64,000 nucleotides of DNA from Adiantum capillus-veneris. Its lineage: Eukaryota; Streptophyta; Polypodiopsida; Polypodiales; Pteridaceae. A program made the position numbers and the translations under genes. A model generated the notes under the pieces. The model saw nothing but the letters and a program-made list of their open reading frames with translations, did no database searches and was not told the DNA's origin. Below, in pieces: positions 24,882 to 35,824 of the stretch (positions within the stretch are counted from its first letter, which is position 1; every line of letters begins with the position of its first letter). The stretch spans positions 30,521,709 through 30,585,708 of the forward strand of contig CM043971.1 in assembly GCA_014529385.2 (NCBI GenBank). The letters are read 5' to 3'.

Positions 24882-26191
24882 CTAGTCAGACGTCTCATCG
24901 CGTCCAAGCGGCGTATCTGTCGAATTCTGCAAAAAAAGACAATAAAACAGCTATCAGTAAGTATAAACATATAACGATATTTATAAAACAATACAAAAAA
25001 TAGAAAAGAGTAAACCCTAATACTAACCATGCCGCCGCGAGAACTGAGAATGTCCATCAGGGCGTTTAAGCCCTTCCTGCCTGCGTACTCGTGCTCGTAC
25101 GGTGTGGGATCACGTCCTGTCATCGACCACTGTCAAAACATACAAAGATTTCATTATGTTAGAATTAAAAAACTCATAAACCCTAAACTATCGAACATAA
25201 AGAGCAATGCGAAAACACTTACAAAATCGGCCTCAAATGATGTCCATCCACCGCTCCCCAAGTGGTGCGAGCTCCCTGCCTCTACTCGCGCTCTGGTTGC
25301 ATCCTTTTGTTGCTTCCACTTGTCGGGATTCTCGCGCGCTGCTTTCTTTGCATTCTTCCAATCTTCTTTGGCCAGCCAATCTGGCCTGTTCCACCCATGC
25401 TTGATTGCTTTTTGCACTTCGGAACGCTTATGTTTGCAGTATTTGCGCATTCGAATTTTCATCAGGTCTTCATTGAAGCGCTGATCCCGTGTTGGAACGG
25501 GAAACTCATCATGAAGTATGCTGATGACTCTGTCTTTTAAATCACTTGGTACTTCACTCCATTTGTTTAGTATGTAGTGTCTAAACAGCTGAGAGCAAAG
25601 ACCACGCATGCGCGAGATCACCTTCTTGCCGTCATCATCCATAATGATGCCGCCGCTAAAGTCGACGGAGTAAGGCAAGCCCTCTGGCCGGTGACGCGTG
25701 ACCCTGGGTGTCCCGGCAGGGGTCTCTAGCGGCGTGTCGATGGGGGTACAGACGTCAGGTGTCTCCACCGGCGTCTGGGCCCCGAAGCGAGGAGTGTCGA
25801 GTGGGGTGGCTCCTGGCGGAGTAGGTAGAGGTGTGTAGCTGCTAGGAACAATCAGCCGCGCAAAACCTGGCGTAGATGGCGATGCTGTGGCTGGTGTGGT
25901 GGCGGGCAAAGAAGGGGAGGGTAAAGAGCCTCGTCGAACACGAGGCGGTGTGGAGGCATCGGCGACGGAATCCCCACAACAACCGCCACAGCCACCACTA
26001 GAGCGCCGGTGTCTAGACGAGTGTGAAGATCGTCTCGTCGACACCGAAGCTTCAGAGCGCGCCGAATGCTCCGAAAGAGAGGGAGATGCGGATGGAGTAG
26101 GAACGCGCGATGATGCGCCAGAGCGATGACGCTCCACGTACCACTGTCTTTGATGCGGTGACAAAGAAAAAAGAAACTCCTCATCATCCAT
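24882..26191 (-). CDS. TnpA-like CACTA protein (plant transposase, Ptta/En/Spm type), three exons
   Basis: The start is the ATG at 26191 (MDDEEFLFSLSPHQRQWY). Exon 1 is 26191-25223, followed by a GTAAGT donor. Exon 2 is 25129-25028, with a TTTTGACAG acceptor and a GTTAGT donor. Exon 3 is 24926-24882, with a TTTTTTTGCAG acceptor and a TAG stop. All introns are phase 0 and the product is 371 residues. An N-terminal Ser/Pro/Thr-rich region (TP repeats, residues about 25-190) precedes a basic, Trp-rich domain (WSEVPSDLKDRVI, HGWNRPDWLAKEDW, ARENPDKWKQQ) typical of the Transposase_24 family. By analogy it would bind the subterminal repeats. No disrupting mutation was seen. Confidence 0.8.
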
Positions 26192-26616
26192 ACTTGCATT
26201 AAACACACGAATATTTAAACTTAATATTGAATGAATAGAGTAGACAATGACGCAAAGACCATTAAATACAATGATGTAATGACGCATATAAATACAATGA
26301 CGCAATGAATTGAGTGATAGAAGAGGCAACTCGAAAACTCAGAATTTTCAATCAAAAGATGTGAGCGCGAGTAGAAAAGAGCGTTATACACCATGTAAGG
26401 TACTTAGAGAGCCAGAGCGTTTACAGCACGGAGCAAAATTGTTCAAGTACAATATTTGTGGCTTTAAGAGATCTCTCTCTCATCCTCGCATAACTCAGCA
26501 TAACTTCCTATATCTATATATCTATATAGAGCCCTGCATGTATACACATGATAATAGATCAACTATGGGAAAAAACAAGATTTACAGTGTCTGAGTGAGG
26601 AGTGTCAATAGATCAC

Positions 26617-27985
26617 CAGAGCATTCTGTTAGCCCGGGATAGTCATGCATGGTCCACATTAGAATGCCTCTGATCAAAGCATTCCGTCGTCCTGTGTGTC
26701 GGCTCATATCCACCACCTCTATGCCAATCCACAATTGTTGTAGCTCTTCCAATAGTGAGCGAAGATACACATCCATATTCTCCACTTTATATCGCCCTGG
26801 CACAATCAAGCTTAGCCATAGGTGCCCCTTCTTCGTAGTCAACCACGAGGGAATGTTGTAGTTGACGATGACAACGGGCCATACACTATAAGATATTGAT
26901 CTTTGACCAAATGGATTTACGCCATCCATAGCCAGGCCTAAGCGCAAATTTTGAGCTTCCCTGGCAAAATCCGACCATGTTCCATCTATATGTTTCCAGG
27001 CTGCGCAATCTGCAGGAATTCGTAGCACACCATCCGAAGATTTATTCTCCTCATGCCATGATGCTAGGGCGGCCATGGACTTACATTCGAAGAAATGCTT
27101 GATGCGAGGAAGCAGAGGAAAATGTCGCAAAACCTTTTGCGGAATTTTTGTCCCGTGGAGATCTACTCGATATCTTTCGGAATCACATTTCAGACACTTC
27201 TCCATGTCTATGTATTCCCCTCTGAAAAGAATGCAATCATTAGGACAAGCGTGGATAGAATTGTAATCCATCCCCAAGTTTCGCAAAATCTTTCTTGCTT
27301 CATCTCGGGAATCTGGCATCACATTGTCAGCTGGTAGTATGTGCTCTTTAAGCAATCTACACAACATAAAAATACGATACAATCGTGTAAAAATCTATCA
27401 GATCATTATACATTTAGAGTTTTATTAAAGTAAACTAATTGTAATAGATCACCTGAAAAGCGTTGTGACGCTAGTGTCACTCCATCCAAACTTTGCCTGC
27501 ATGTTGAGAAGAACCAGGAGTGCTTTCAATCTAGACATACGTGCTCCATTATACAATGGCGTATCGGCTTCACTTTTCATATCATCATAGATAAGCCTTT
27601 TTGAATCCATGATCGTCTCGATCATTTCATCAATCTCAGGCTCAAACATTGCCTCGTTGGGAATGTGCTCTGCATAATCATCCCCCGAGCTGTCAGAGGC
27701 TACATCTTGTGGCCTCACATATGCTGCTTGACCAAAACGCCTGCGAACACGTCTATTGGGTTGCAAGATTGCTGCTTGTTGGCCAGCGTCAGAGTCCGAC
27801 GAGTTATAATTGGCAACAACTCGATCTATAATAGATGGATCGAACTCGCCAAATTCGCGAACATGCTGCAAAGAAACACGTCTTGTCTGTCGCACAGCAT
27901 GCTTGCATTGATTACAAGGACATAAGACCCTCATTGAGAGATAGGTGTTTCGGTTGGATGGTCCCACATCCTCGTCACTACTCAT
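26617..27985 (-). CDS. Tnp2-type CACTA transposase, N-terminal portion only
   Basis: Exon 1 (27985-27453) encodes a transposase-associated domain with CPCNQCKHAV near residue 23, then an acidic linker. A GTGATC donor and a TTGTGTAG acceptor join it in phase 2 to exon 2 (27356-26617). Exon 2 matches Transposase_21: HACPNDCILFRGEY, KVLRHFPLLPRIKHFF, WSDFAREAQNLRLGLAMDGV (conserved Asp), NPFGQRS, and a W-T-M-H-D-Y-P block. The exon ends at SG with another GT, where full-length relatives continue for several hundred residues. Only about 400 bp of non-coding DNA follows before the next gene, so the rest is deleted. Catalysis is therefore unlikely. Confidence 0.85.
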
Positions 27986-28047
27986 AATGAGGATAAAAAT
28001 CTTATAACCTGGACAACAAATTTAATATTCTATTGACATTCTTCGTC

Positions 28048-28049
<2 letters not shown>

Positions 28050-28092
<43 letters not shown>
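28050..28092. repeat. (TC)n microsatellite upstream of Tnp2
   Basis: This pure TC tract of about 42 bp lies about 65 bp upstream of the transposase ATG. On the minus strand it is a GA tract within the putative 5' untranslated or promoter region of the CACTA element. Confidence 0.9.
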
Positions 28093-28097
<5 letters not shown>

Positions 28098-28379
28098 ACC
28101 TCACATTCTCTAGTCATGTCCAATCCCCGCACACCTCGGTCTAGAGGTGCACGGAGATCAGAACCACCGGGTTATAATCTCGTCTTTATTGATCAATACC
28201 TATATTTGTGGGTACAAGAAATCTATAGACCCACGTCTACATGATACTGCATGTAGTGGACAAAACCCCTTTGCCTCTTCTCTAGCTGTAGCACTTCACA
28301 GCATCTTAACATCTTTTCACAATAGATCTTTTCACTGTTCGTCTAACTCTAAACCCTAAACCGTAAGTAATTCTTGCGT

Positions 28380-28520
28380 GGACTCGATCTAACGTAAATA
28401 AGCGTAAATCTAAATAAACGTAAATCTAACTAAAAATAAACCTAAATCTAATTTAACGTAAGTCTACATCTAACCTAATCTTTAACGTCTTTTGGGATAG
28501 TTTCCAAAACTCTCTTCTTC

Positions 28521-28554
<34 letters not shown>

Positions 28555-29275
28555 ATAAACCTAAATAAACCTAAGTCTAATCTAATATAACATAAATCTA
28601 AATCTAACGTAAATTATGTTATATTAAAAACAAAGAACTAAACTAGCAGGGATTATAAGAACCTTAAAACTGATTTAACACATAATTTTTCACATAACTC
28701 ACAAGAGTTGGCATTCTCATCACTAAAGATGTGAGAGTTAACTTTCGGCGGTGACGCTGCCTCATCTCCATCCACATCTGACGACAGCAATTGGCCCTTT
28801 GGACCGTTCTTGCTCTTGTTACTAACTTTGAAGTTGCTGTTGAATGACTAGAGGTTGTCTAGATGGTCATTGTTGGGGATGTAGTGACTCTTGCCGCCCT
28901 GAAGATCCACCTTCTTCCCTATCTTCTGAAGACATTTCACCAGTACTTTTGGATCGACGGAGCCCACCATGAGTGAAGGCAGCAATACCCTATATTCCAT
29001 TGAGGGCTTTCTTCACCCGCTTCATGCAGGCATCGCAGTCTATGGAGACCTAAATCTAATCTAATATAACGTAAATCTAAATCTAGCGTAAATAAACGTA
29101 AATCTAACTAAAGATAAACCTAAATCTAATCTAATTTAACTTAAATAAACCTAAATCTAATTTAACGTAAATCTACATCTAACCTAATCTTTAATGTCTT
29201 TTATGATAGTTTCCTACGACGTTATAACTCTCTTCTTCTTGTGTGTGTGCGCGTGTGTGGATGTGTGTGTCAATA
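28380..29275. repeat. AAATCTAA/ACGTAAAT-rich duplicated flanks around captured gene fragment
   Basis: Two copies of a low-complexity block (about 28390-28620 and 29048-29275) are built from taaatctaa, taacgtaaat and aaacctaa words. Both contain catctaacctaatctttaa[c/t]gtctttt, then a tctcttcttcttgtgtgtg stretch. They bracket the HMA fragment at 28695-29049. The words resemble degenerate telomere-type repeats but lack the regular CCCTAAA unit. Confidence 0.65.
28695..29049 (-). pseudogene. captured heavy-metal-associated (HMA) protein fragment
   Basis: From 29049 the minus strand reads VSIDCDACMKRVKKALNGI and then a stop. CDAC is the CXXC metal-binding motif of HMA domains and the surrounding residues fit HIPP/ATX1-like proteins. 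In the next frame SVDPKVLVKCLQKIGKKVDL matches the second half of the same fold, followed by a Lys/Ser/Asn-rich tail (SNKSKNGPKGQLLSSD). The beta strands between the two halves are missing and the frames differ, so it is a decayed fragment. It lies inside the CACTA element, upstream of Tnp2 and on the same strand, and reads as host gene capture. Confidence 0.65.
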
Positions 29276-29450
29276 AAAAGAGATAAATGGTATAACCTTT
29301 CTATCACCCATGCCAAGTATGATAGATTGGTTATGCCATTTCCCTCTTGAATAATAGGTCTTGAGTTCAACTCCTCGTCGGCTAAATCTTTAGGTCTTTT
29401 AATTTTAATTAGTTTCCTACGACGTTAAATTAATTTTCCTCTCTTTCTCT

Positions 29451-29650
29451 CTCAATGTGTGTGCGTTTTTTTGTTTATGAATGTTTTCTCTCTCTTTTCC
29501 TCTCTCAATGTGTGCGTTTTTTGTTTATGCATGTTCTCTCTCTCTTTTCCTCTCTCAATGTGTGCGTTTTTTGTTTATGCATGCTCTCTCTCTCTTTTCC
29601 TCTCTCAATGTCTGTGTGCATTCTTTGTTTATGTATGTGTGTGTGCGTTT
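29451..29650. repeat. 50-bp minisatellite, four copies
   Basis: The unit ctctctcttttcctctctca plus a gtgtgcgttttttgtttatg-type half recurs with a period of exactly 50 bp at about 29451, 29501, 29551 and 29601. It runs into (TC)n and (GA)n tracts (29668-29757). The long reading frames over this stretch are translations of repeats. Confidence 0.9.
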
Positions 29651-29661
29651 TTGTTTATGTT

Positions 29662-29713
<52 letters not shown>

Positions 29714-29719
29714 AACACT

Positions 29720-29754
<35 letters not shown>

Positions 29755-29855
29755 GGAGAGAGAAAGAGGGGAAGGGAACATGAGAGTGAGGAGAGGGAAG
29801 GAGCATACCTGGCTCTCCTTCCTCTCCTCGTGTGTGTGTGTGTGTGTGTGTGGAG

Positions 29856-29898
<43 letters not shown>

Positions 29899-29942
29899 CG
29901 TTACCTGCTCCTTGCTTGAGGGCGCCGAAAAACTCAGATCTG

Positions 29943-30174
29943 AGATCTGAGTTTTTGGGCGCTCTCTGTTATTTTTTTTAGCCCAACCGGCGTCGCTATG
30001 AACGTCGCAAATTTACTTGTAAATTTGCGACGCTCATAGCGACGCCGGGATTTTTCTCAGATCTGAGTTTTTGGGCGCTCTCTGTTATTTTTTTTAGCCC
30101 AACCGGCGTCGCTATGAACGTCGCAAATTTACTTGTAAATTTGCGACGCTCATAGCGACGCCGGGATTTTTTTT
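29943..30174. repeat. 116-bp tandem duplication, each copy a 58-bp hairpin of CACTA subterminal motif
   Basis: Two copies (29943-30058 and 30059-30174) are nearly identical. Each contains ggcgtcgctatgaacgtcgc, then aaatttac ttgtaaattt, then the complement ending in catagcgacgcc, a nearly perfect palindrome of about 58 bp. The arms carry the cgtcgcta word in both orientations. They form the right subterminal region of the CACTA element, ending 51 bp before the TIR. Confidence 0.9.
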
Positions 30175-30225
30175 TTTTGAGCATTGTTGTGTGAGCGTCG
30201 CTAATATGAATAGCCTCTTGTAGTG

Positions 30226-33082
30226 CTTTAGACAAGCTTTTAGGTTTATTAGATTTTAGCATTCTTTACATATTCCTTCCAAAATCAATGGTATAATATA
30301 CCTTCTAATATGAGTGGTGAAAGCTATCATTTTTTCAAAAAAAAAGAATAGTGGGGTTTACTTGTTAAGCCATAGCTTGGTAGCTATGCTTGAGCCCATA
30401 GTAGCAACCATATACTTACTAAGCACTAAAGTATTAAAAAAAACTCCATTTTTAACAAGTGGAACCTCATTTCTCGAGCCATATCTCGGTATTTATGCCA
30501 AGTTTTGAGGGTACCAGCCATATACTTACCTTCAATATCCCAAGATTTCTTCATAGCTTGGTAGCTATGCTTTATACTAACAGTAGCAACCATATACTTA
30601 CCAATCAAGTGGAACTTTATGTCATGAGCCAAAGGCCAGTTTTTTTCTTGCTGAGAGTATATACTTACCTTCAAAAACTTCAAGTTTTAAGTATTCAATA
30701 CAGTTCGGCAGTTTTCAGCCCTGTTTTTTTCAAGATACCTTCAAGTCTCCATTGTCCTGGGTACTAGATAACCTTAACACCTTCTCCCCATATGAAATCA
30801 TGAGGGAAGGTATTATGCCAAAGTCCAAGAGTTGCCATATTTATTAACACAAAAAGCCAGACATCTCCTTGTCGGTGTCAGATAGAATTTTATCACCAAA
30901 ACAAGCATAAGCTTTTAGAAAACTCAAGGTTCCATTCACTTCTCATGTAGTCACTAGCCTTAGCTATCGGCCAGAGCAAAAGTGCATTAGCTATATACTT
31001 ACCCCCCCTTTTTTTAACAAAAGCCAAGCGATTAGTCATCATCTAGAACATTGTAATGTTCGGTTACTGCTAGGCTTGAACAGAGAAGAAAAAGACCAGT
31101 GTCGGCTTAAAACAGAGCCCAAAAACACCAGTGTTGGCAAAAACAGCGCCTAGCAAAAAAGCCTGTATCGGCTTAAAAATAGAGCCATCTTTTTTTAACA
31201 AACTTTAGTTAGGTTGGTAAACGGCAGGACCTGCAGCGGCTTAAGCCAAGCCAAGATACCCAATGATGTATATTTTTCTCAAAAAGATCAGTCAGCAAAT
31301 CCCCCAATCCTTCTACTAAATCCCATTAGTCAAAAAAAATATACATTGCTACCATATCTAAGGGCTACAATAGTTTTTATGAAAAAAACCAGTCTACGCA
31401 GAGTATTTCCAAAACAACTTCGTAAAGAAAAAACCCTAATGAATGTTATTCGGTTCTATGTTATGCTATGAGAACTACTGCAAGTAGTATTAACTAACTG
31501 TTTTCGAAGCAACAGATAACCAAAAGATTTTTTTCTCAAAAAAGCCTAGAGAAAAACCTGAGTGTTTTGAGCAGCGAGCTCCATAGCTCGGACAATGAAG
31601 TAGACGGTATATTGCCTTTAGTCAGAACAACAAAAAAATACACAGGCTAAGTGAGGGGCAAGGTGCGCCCTCACCTTATTTATAGAGTTTTGAGCTGCAT
31701 TTTCCTGAGCGTGATCGATGAGAGAGACAAGCCGCCCTGCTGTGTAGCGTCTTCAAGTGATGCACAGAAAGCCTTGCTAGGGGAGATCCATACCCAAGAT
31801 GCGTAGGCCGCCTACCATTTGCAATGAGAGCTCGGCGTTTTACTCACGCCCAATTCTAGGAGAGATTTGTTATGCAAGGGCATAGTCCCATAGGTCATAA
31901 GTTGAATGTTATAAGTCAGTATCCCATGAGTGCTTCAGGATTTTTGGTTTGGGGGGGGGGGGGAATATATAGGAGGAGGGAAAAACTAAAGCCTTAATAG
32001 TACCATAGTGTGTGTGTGTGTGTGTTTTTTCTATTTGAAAGCATTAAATGCTCATGCTATTTTTTGTCAAAAGAAGCCTTCAACATGCTTTTAAATTTAC
32101 CACGTAATCCCCATGTACCTTTGAGAGGAGTCAACCCACATGCTCTTTTGCCCCTTATAAAAGGCTGCCAATGCCCTTTTTGAGAAAGGAAACTTGCAAC
32201 AAAACCCCTTAAAAAGATAAAAAACTCCAAAATTTAACTCAAAAAAATTCTTCAAACTCTTTCAAAACTCCCATTAAGCAATCAACCCTCAAGGGGGAGC
32301 ACCCACGGCAAGCCTGAGCGCTCTCTTGCCAAAGCCCAAAATCGTGGCCTTTCCACACAGAGCTTCACTAAAAAAAAGGGATTTTTTTTCAAAAATGACC
32401 AAAGGGAGATTCCAAGGGAGATCCTGCGAACATCAACATCAAGCTTCAAGCATGACAAGGCCTCAATATCCAAAGGCTTTGTTTCTCAAGCATTTGAATT
32501 CAAAGCTTCAATAAACTTCAAGCTCCAAAGCCAAAAGGATTTGCATCTCGCACTCCAAAGGCAACAAGCAAGCTCAAAAGCTTCTAGCTAATAGTGAAGG
32601 GTGACTTCATTTCCAAAGGTGAAGAGGTACTTCATAAGAAGCATTGACCAAAGGGAAAAAATCTCTCTTTCCAATTTCAACACGAAAAGTAAACTACATC
32701 TTTGCACTAAATAAGGCTCATAGGCAACCTGCAGCAGCAACCATGGCAACAACAGGAAAAGCAACGAACAACAAGAGTAAAACCCAGCTCAAAACCCATG
32801 TGCACCCACATGTGTACCATCATTTTAAAAAAACAAAGAAATTAATGCATTAAAGATGAGGCCCTAACTAAGTTCCCAAAAGACAATGATGACCTTGCAA
32901 TTGTAAGTGTTTAAACATTGCCCCAAACCTTATAGTTTGGAGGTAATACCTACACTATCAATATTTTCTCCATCAAATTCCATATTTATGAGCCCCATGT
33001 AGTTACCCAATGTAGCCCATGTTAAACTCCTTGATTAGAATCCATGCATTCATCGTGTAAGCTTCAGCTTACGAGGGCGTCT
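30226..33082. other. no gene recognised; degenerate repeats
   Basis: A diverged repeat with the words agcttggtagctatgctt and catatacttac[c/t] recurs several times at 30370-30680. Words of the type cagtgtcggcttaaaacaga recur at 31105-31240. A G13 run lies at 31950-31963 and a TATA-like ccttataaaagg at about 32154. These features fit old LTR or leader sequence of unidentified retroelements. The short reading frames show no known motif. Confidence 0.45.
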
Positions 33083-33492
33083 ATTGGGGTAAGCCTTAGC
33101 TTACACTCATAGCGTGAACACTCCCTAAAAAGCCAAGCATGCACCATAAAGTGCATAGTCACATCTTTTGGAACCTACAAAGCCTCACACATGCCTCTTT
33201 TTCTATATCCACATGAGACAAAATAGATGCTATTAGGCCTAGCCCACATGCTATTTGGCCTTTTTATCACAAGTGGAATGAAGCAAGAAATCTATCTACA
33301 ATAAGCTCGATATAAAGAGCGCTCTTGTACACATTTCACAATTTGTATGATAAATATGAGAAGCATATATATATGATGTGATTACCCACTTTTTTTGTCT
33401 ACACATAATTAACTTCTCTTGTGTAATTAAGCATTTTCACTATTACTTTAGCACCATGAATGGTTCTCTCTCCAATTCCCCCTACATCCCAA
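33083..33492 (+). repeat. gypsy 2 5' LTR (tentative boundaries)
   Basis: The first 290 bp match the solo LTR at 20462, starting ttggggtaagccttagctta, which is itself a small inverted repeat, and including the TATA-like gctcgatataaagagc at about 33307. Similarity is lost after about 33370. The likely end is at catcccaaca (33492). The usual initiator-Met PBS is not present after it. Confidence 0.6.
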
Positions 33493-33834
33493 CACATTAA
33501 AACATGCTAGCAAATCCTCCAATGCAACCAAACAAACCAACACCACCACAATCGAGGCATACCTCACAACTAGTAAACCCACAACCTGCAGATTGGACAA
33601 CCGTCAGACAATGGAACATACATGGCTGACATATCCTAATGAAGAGTGGGAAAAGGTTGGGCTGGAGATGTGCAAAAATTTGGTTGAGACTGCTCAAGTC
33701 CTCATGGAGCCTCAACCAACAAAGAGAGAATAATACCATGACCATCTATATACCTTAGGACCCCAATGGGGGGAAAGAAGAGAGTGAATGAGAACAATGA
33801 ATTAATATGAGAATCAGAGAGTGAAATGTAGTGC

Positions 33835-34131
33835 TTGCATATCCGGGATGAGATTTCTATTCGAGATCTTACCATGGAAAATAATTCAAGCCACATTCTA
33901 GAGGATGATGGGGAGCTAATTAATGAATGTTACTATGACACCCTTGATACTCAGGAGTACGTGGAACTTATTGCAGATGATGAAAATAAGAAGGTCATCA
34001 AAGTGAGCCCAAAGTTCTTTGATTTTCCAAATCAAAAGCCCAAGAGACAACAACATCACAAGAACAAACACACAAAAAGGGGGGAAGAAGCAACCCAATG
34101 CCATGTATCGATAGAAAAAAGTCTTACTTGA
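33835..34131 (+). pseudogene. gypsy 2 internal open segment of unknown role
   Basis: This is a 98-residue stretch with an acidic first half (LEDDGELINECYYDTLDTQE) and a Lys/His-rich second half (KPKRQQHHKNKHTKRGEE). It lies between the LTR and RT, where the gag/protease linker is expected, but no knuckle or protease motif is visible. I do not recognise it. Confidence 0.35.
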
Positions 34132-34579
34132 GATTAGTGGGAGAGCCCTTAATTGCATAAAAGATATAGTAACTGGAAAACCCTCAATAGCTTCTCAGTC
34201 AAATAAAGCAAAACCAAGAAAAGGGCAAACAACAAAATCTCCCAAGGACGCATTGAAGAAAGTGGACGCTGCCAGCAAGCCTAGATGGATAAAGGTTGAG
34301 TGAAAAAAGAAATATAGTGAGCTGAAATGGACGGTGAAAGAGGTGTGGACAATAGAAATGAAGAGGGACAACAAAAATGACGAAGAGTCAAAAAAGAGGA
34401 AATAAGTGTAGCATCTCATTACAAGAAGTACACTATTCACGATCACAAAATCATTGTTGAGTAGCCGATTAGGGAGAAGGTTGAACCAGGAAAATCTTAT
34501 GATGGACCTAAGGATGCCAAAAGAATAGATCTAGTAGAGCCAAGAGAAAAACCCAAACTTTCTTATATTGCTACACATC

Positions 34580-35330
34580 TAGATGAGGAGTGATTATTGA
34601 TTCATACTCTCAAGGAGTATAAGGATGTGTTTGCTTGATCTTATAAGGACTTGAAGGGGGTTGATCCTACCATTTGTCAGCATATGATTCCTCTAAAGTC
34701 TGATACTAAGCAAAGCAAACAATGCCCTTACACTTACAATGAAACTTTTGCGAAGAAAATCAAAGAGGAGATCGATAAGCTAAAGAAAGTTGAACTCATT
34801 TACGAAATTGAACACACAGATTGGGTGTCCCCAGTTGTGGTGGTACCTAAAAAGAACGGCAAGTTAAGAATGTGCGTCAATCTCAAAAAAGTGAATGCAG
34901 CTACCATCTATAACAATTATCCTCTTCCTATTATTGACCATGTCTTGGAAAGAGTAGCAAGGAAGCATGCATTTAGCTTTTTAAATGGATTTTTAGGTTA
35001 TAACCAATTTTCCATTAAACCAAAAGATCAGCGCAAAACAACCTTTGCTATTGAGTGGGACATTTTTGCTTATTGAGTGATGCCTTTTGGACTGACAAAT
35101 GCATCGGCCACCTTCCAAACACTCATGGCTCATGCTTTCAAAGAATACTTGCGTATATTTTTTGAAATCTGTATGGATTACCTATGCGTGCACTCAATGT
35201 TACACGAAGATCATATAGAGCATATAAAAATAGCATTTTAAATGGTCACACCCACTAGATTGTCTTCAATCTAGAAAAATATGTTTTCATGGTTAGACAT
35301 GGCAAAATTTTGGGTCATATTGTATCAACC
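34580..35330 (+). pseudogene. gypsy 2 reverse transcriptase
   Basis: The open block 34651-35076 carries VSPVVVVPKKNGKLRMCVNL and DHVLERVARKHAFSFLNGFL (YNQF follows), then the EWDIFAY block, a stop, and VMPFGLTNASATFQTLMAH in the same frame. The catalytic YxDD is replaced: the site reads FFEICMDYLCVHS. Frameshifts follow, and the I-L-G-H-I-V motif appears near 35310 in another frame. RT would copy element RNA into DNA; this copy is inactive. Confidence 0.85.
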
Positions 35331-35499
35331 AATGGAATGTCCACATATATGAATAAAATCAAGTTGATTATGGATGCCATGTCTAAAGACTGTGAGAGAG
35401 GCTCAATCATTCATGGGACATTGTGGATACTATACAAAGCAATTCACAAATATGCACTCATGGTTAAGCCTCTCTATGGTTTGATTTAACCTTTGTTTG

Positions 35500-35824
35500 A
35501 ATAGAATCTTGTGAGGAATCATTTCAAAAGTTGAAGCAACCATTGGTATCAGCACCAATCCTTAAAGCACCAGATTGGAGCAAGATCTTTCATGTTCATG
35601 TGGATGCCTCTTCTTTTGCCATTGGATGTATCGTGTCACAACTTGGAAAAGGGACTATGGACTTTCCCATATGCTATGCTAGCCACCAATTGAATGATGC
35701 TGAAAATAGCAGACAGTCGAGCAAAGGAATCCTTTCTAACTGCTTAGCGGACGACTATATCGTAGGGGTTCGGATGGCATCTTGTGGTTGTGCATTGAAG
35801 CCTCTGATATTTCTTTGTATTTAA
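35500..35824 (+). pseudogene. gypsy 2 RNase H fragment
   Basis: The block VSAPILKAPDWSKIFHVHVD holds the first catalytic Asp and is followed by ASSFAIGCIVSQLGKGTMDF and ICYASHQLNDAE. The Glu-containing helix that should follow is replaced by SRQSSKGILSN, so the domain is broken. Position and order after RT fit gypsy pol. Confidence 0.8.

Larger units (their letters stand above)
24268..30225 (-). mobile_element. CACTA (En/Spm-type) DNA transposon, deletion derivative
   Basis: The termini are CACTACAAGAGG (24268) and CCTCTTGTAGTG (ending 30225), a 12-bp perfect TIR with the CACTA signature. Subterminal regions hold clustered tagcgacg/cgtcgcta words on both strands. Minus-strand genes encode a truncated Tnp2-type transposase and a TnpA-like protein. 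The 3-bp flanks do not match here (CAA left, CTT right), whereas the outer 5' copy at 21252 has CTT. The element as mobilised may therefore have been 21252-30225. It lacks the C-terminal half of Tnp2 and so is probably non-autonomous. Confidence 0.9.

Noticed and set aside
28340-28620. Interstitial telomere-like repeats (ctaaaccctaaacc, aaacctaaatctaa)
   Set aside because: Only about two CCCTAAA-like units are adjacent. The rest are irregular AAATCTAA and ACGTAAAT words without a 7-bp period.
29455-29950. Long Ser/Leu-, Cys/Val- and Arg/Glu-rich reading frames
   Set aside because: They are translations of (TC)n, (TG)n and (GA)n tracts in several frames, with no conserved protein.
31950-31963. 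G13 run as a regulatory G-quadruplex
   Set aside because: It lies in gene-free sequence with no promoter nearby; a single homopolymer run is weak evidence.
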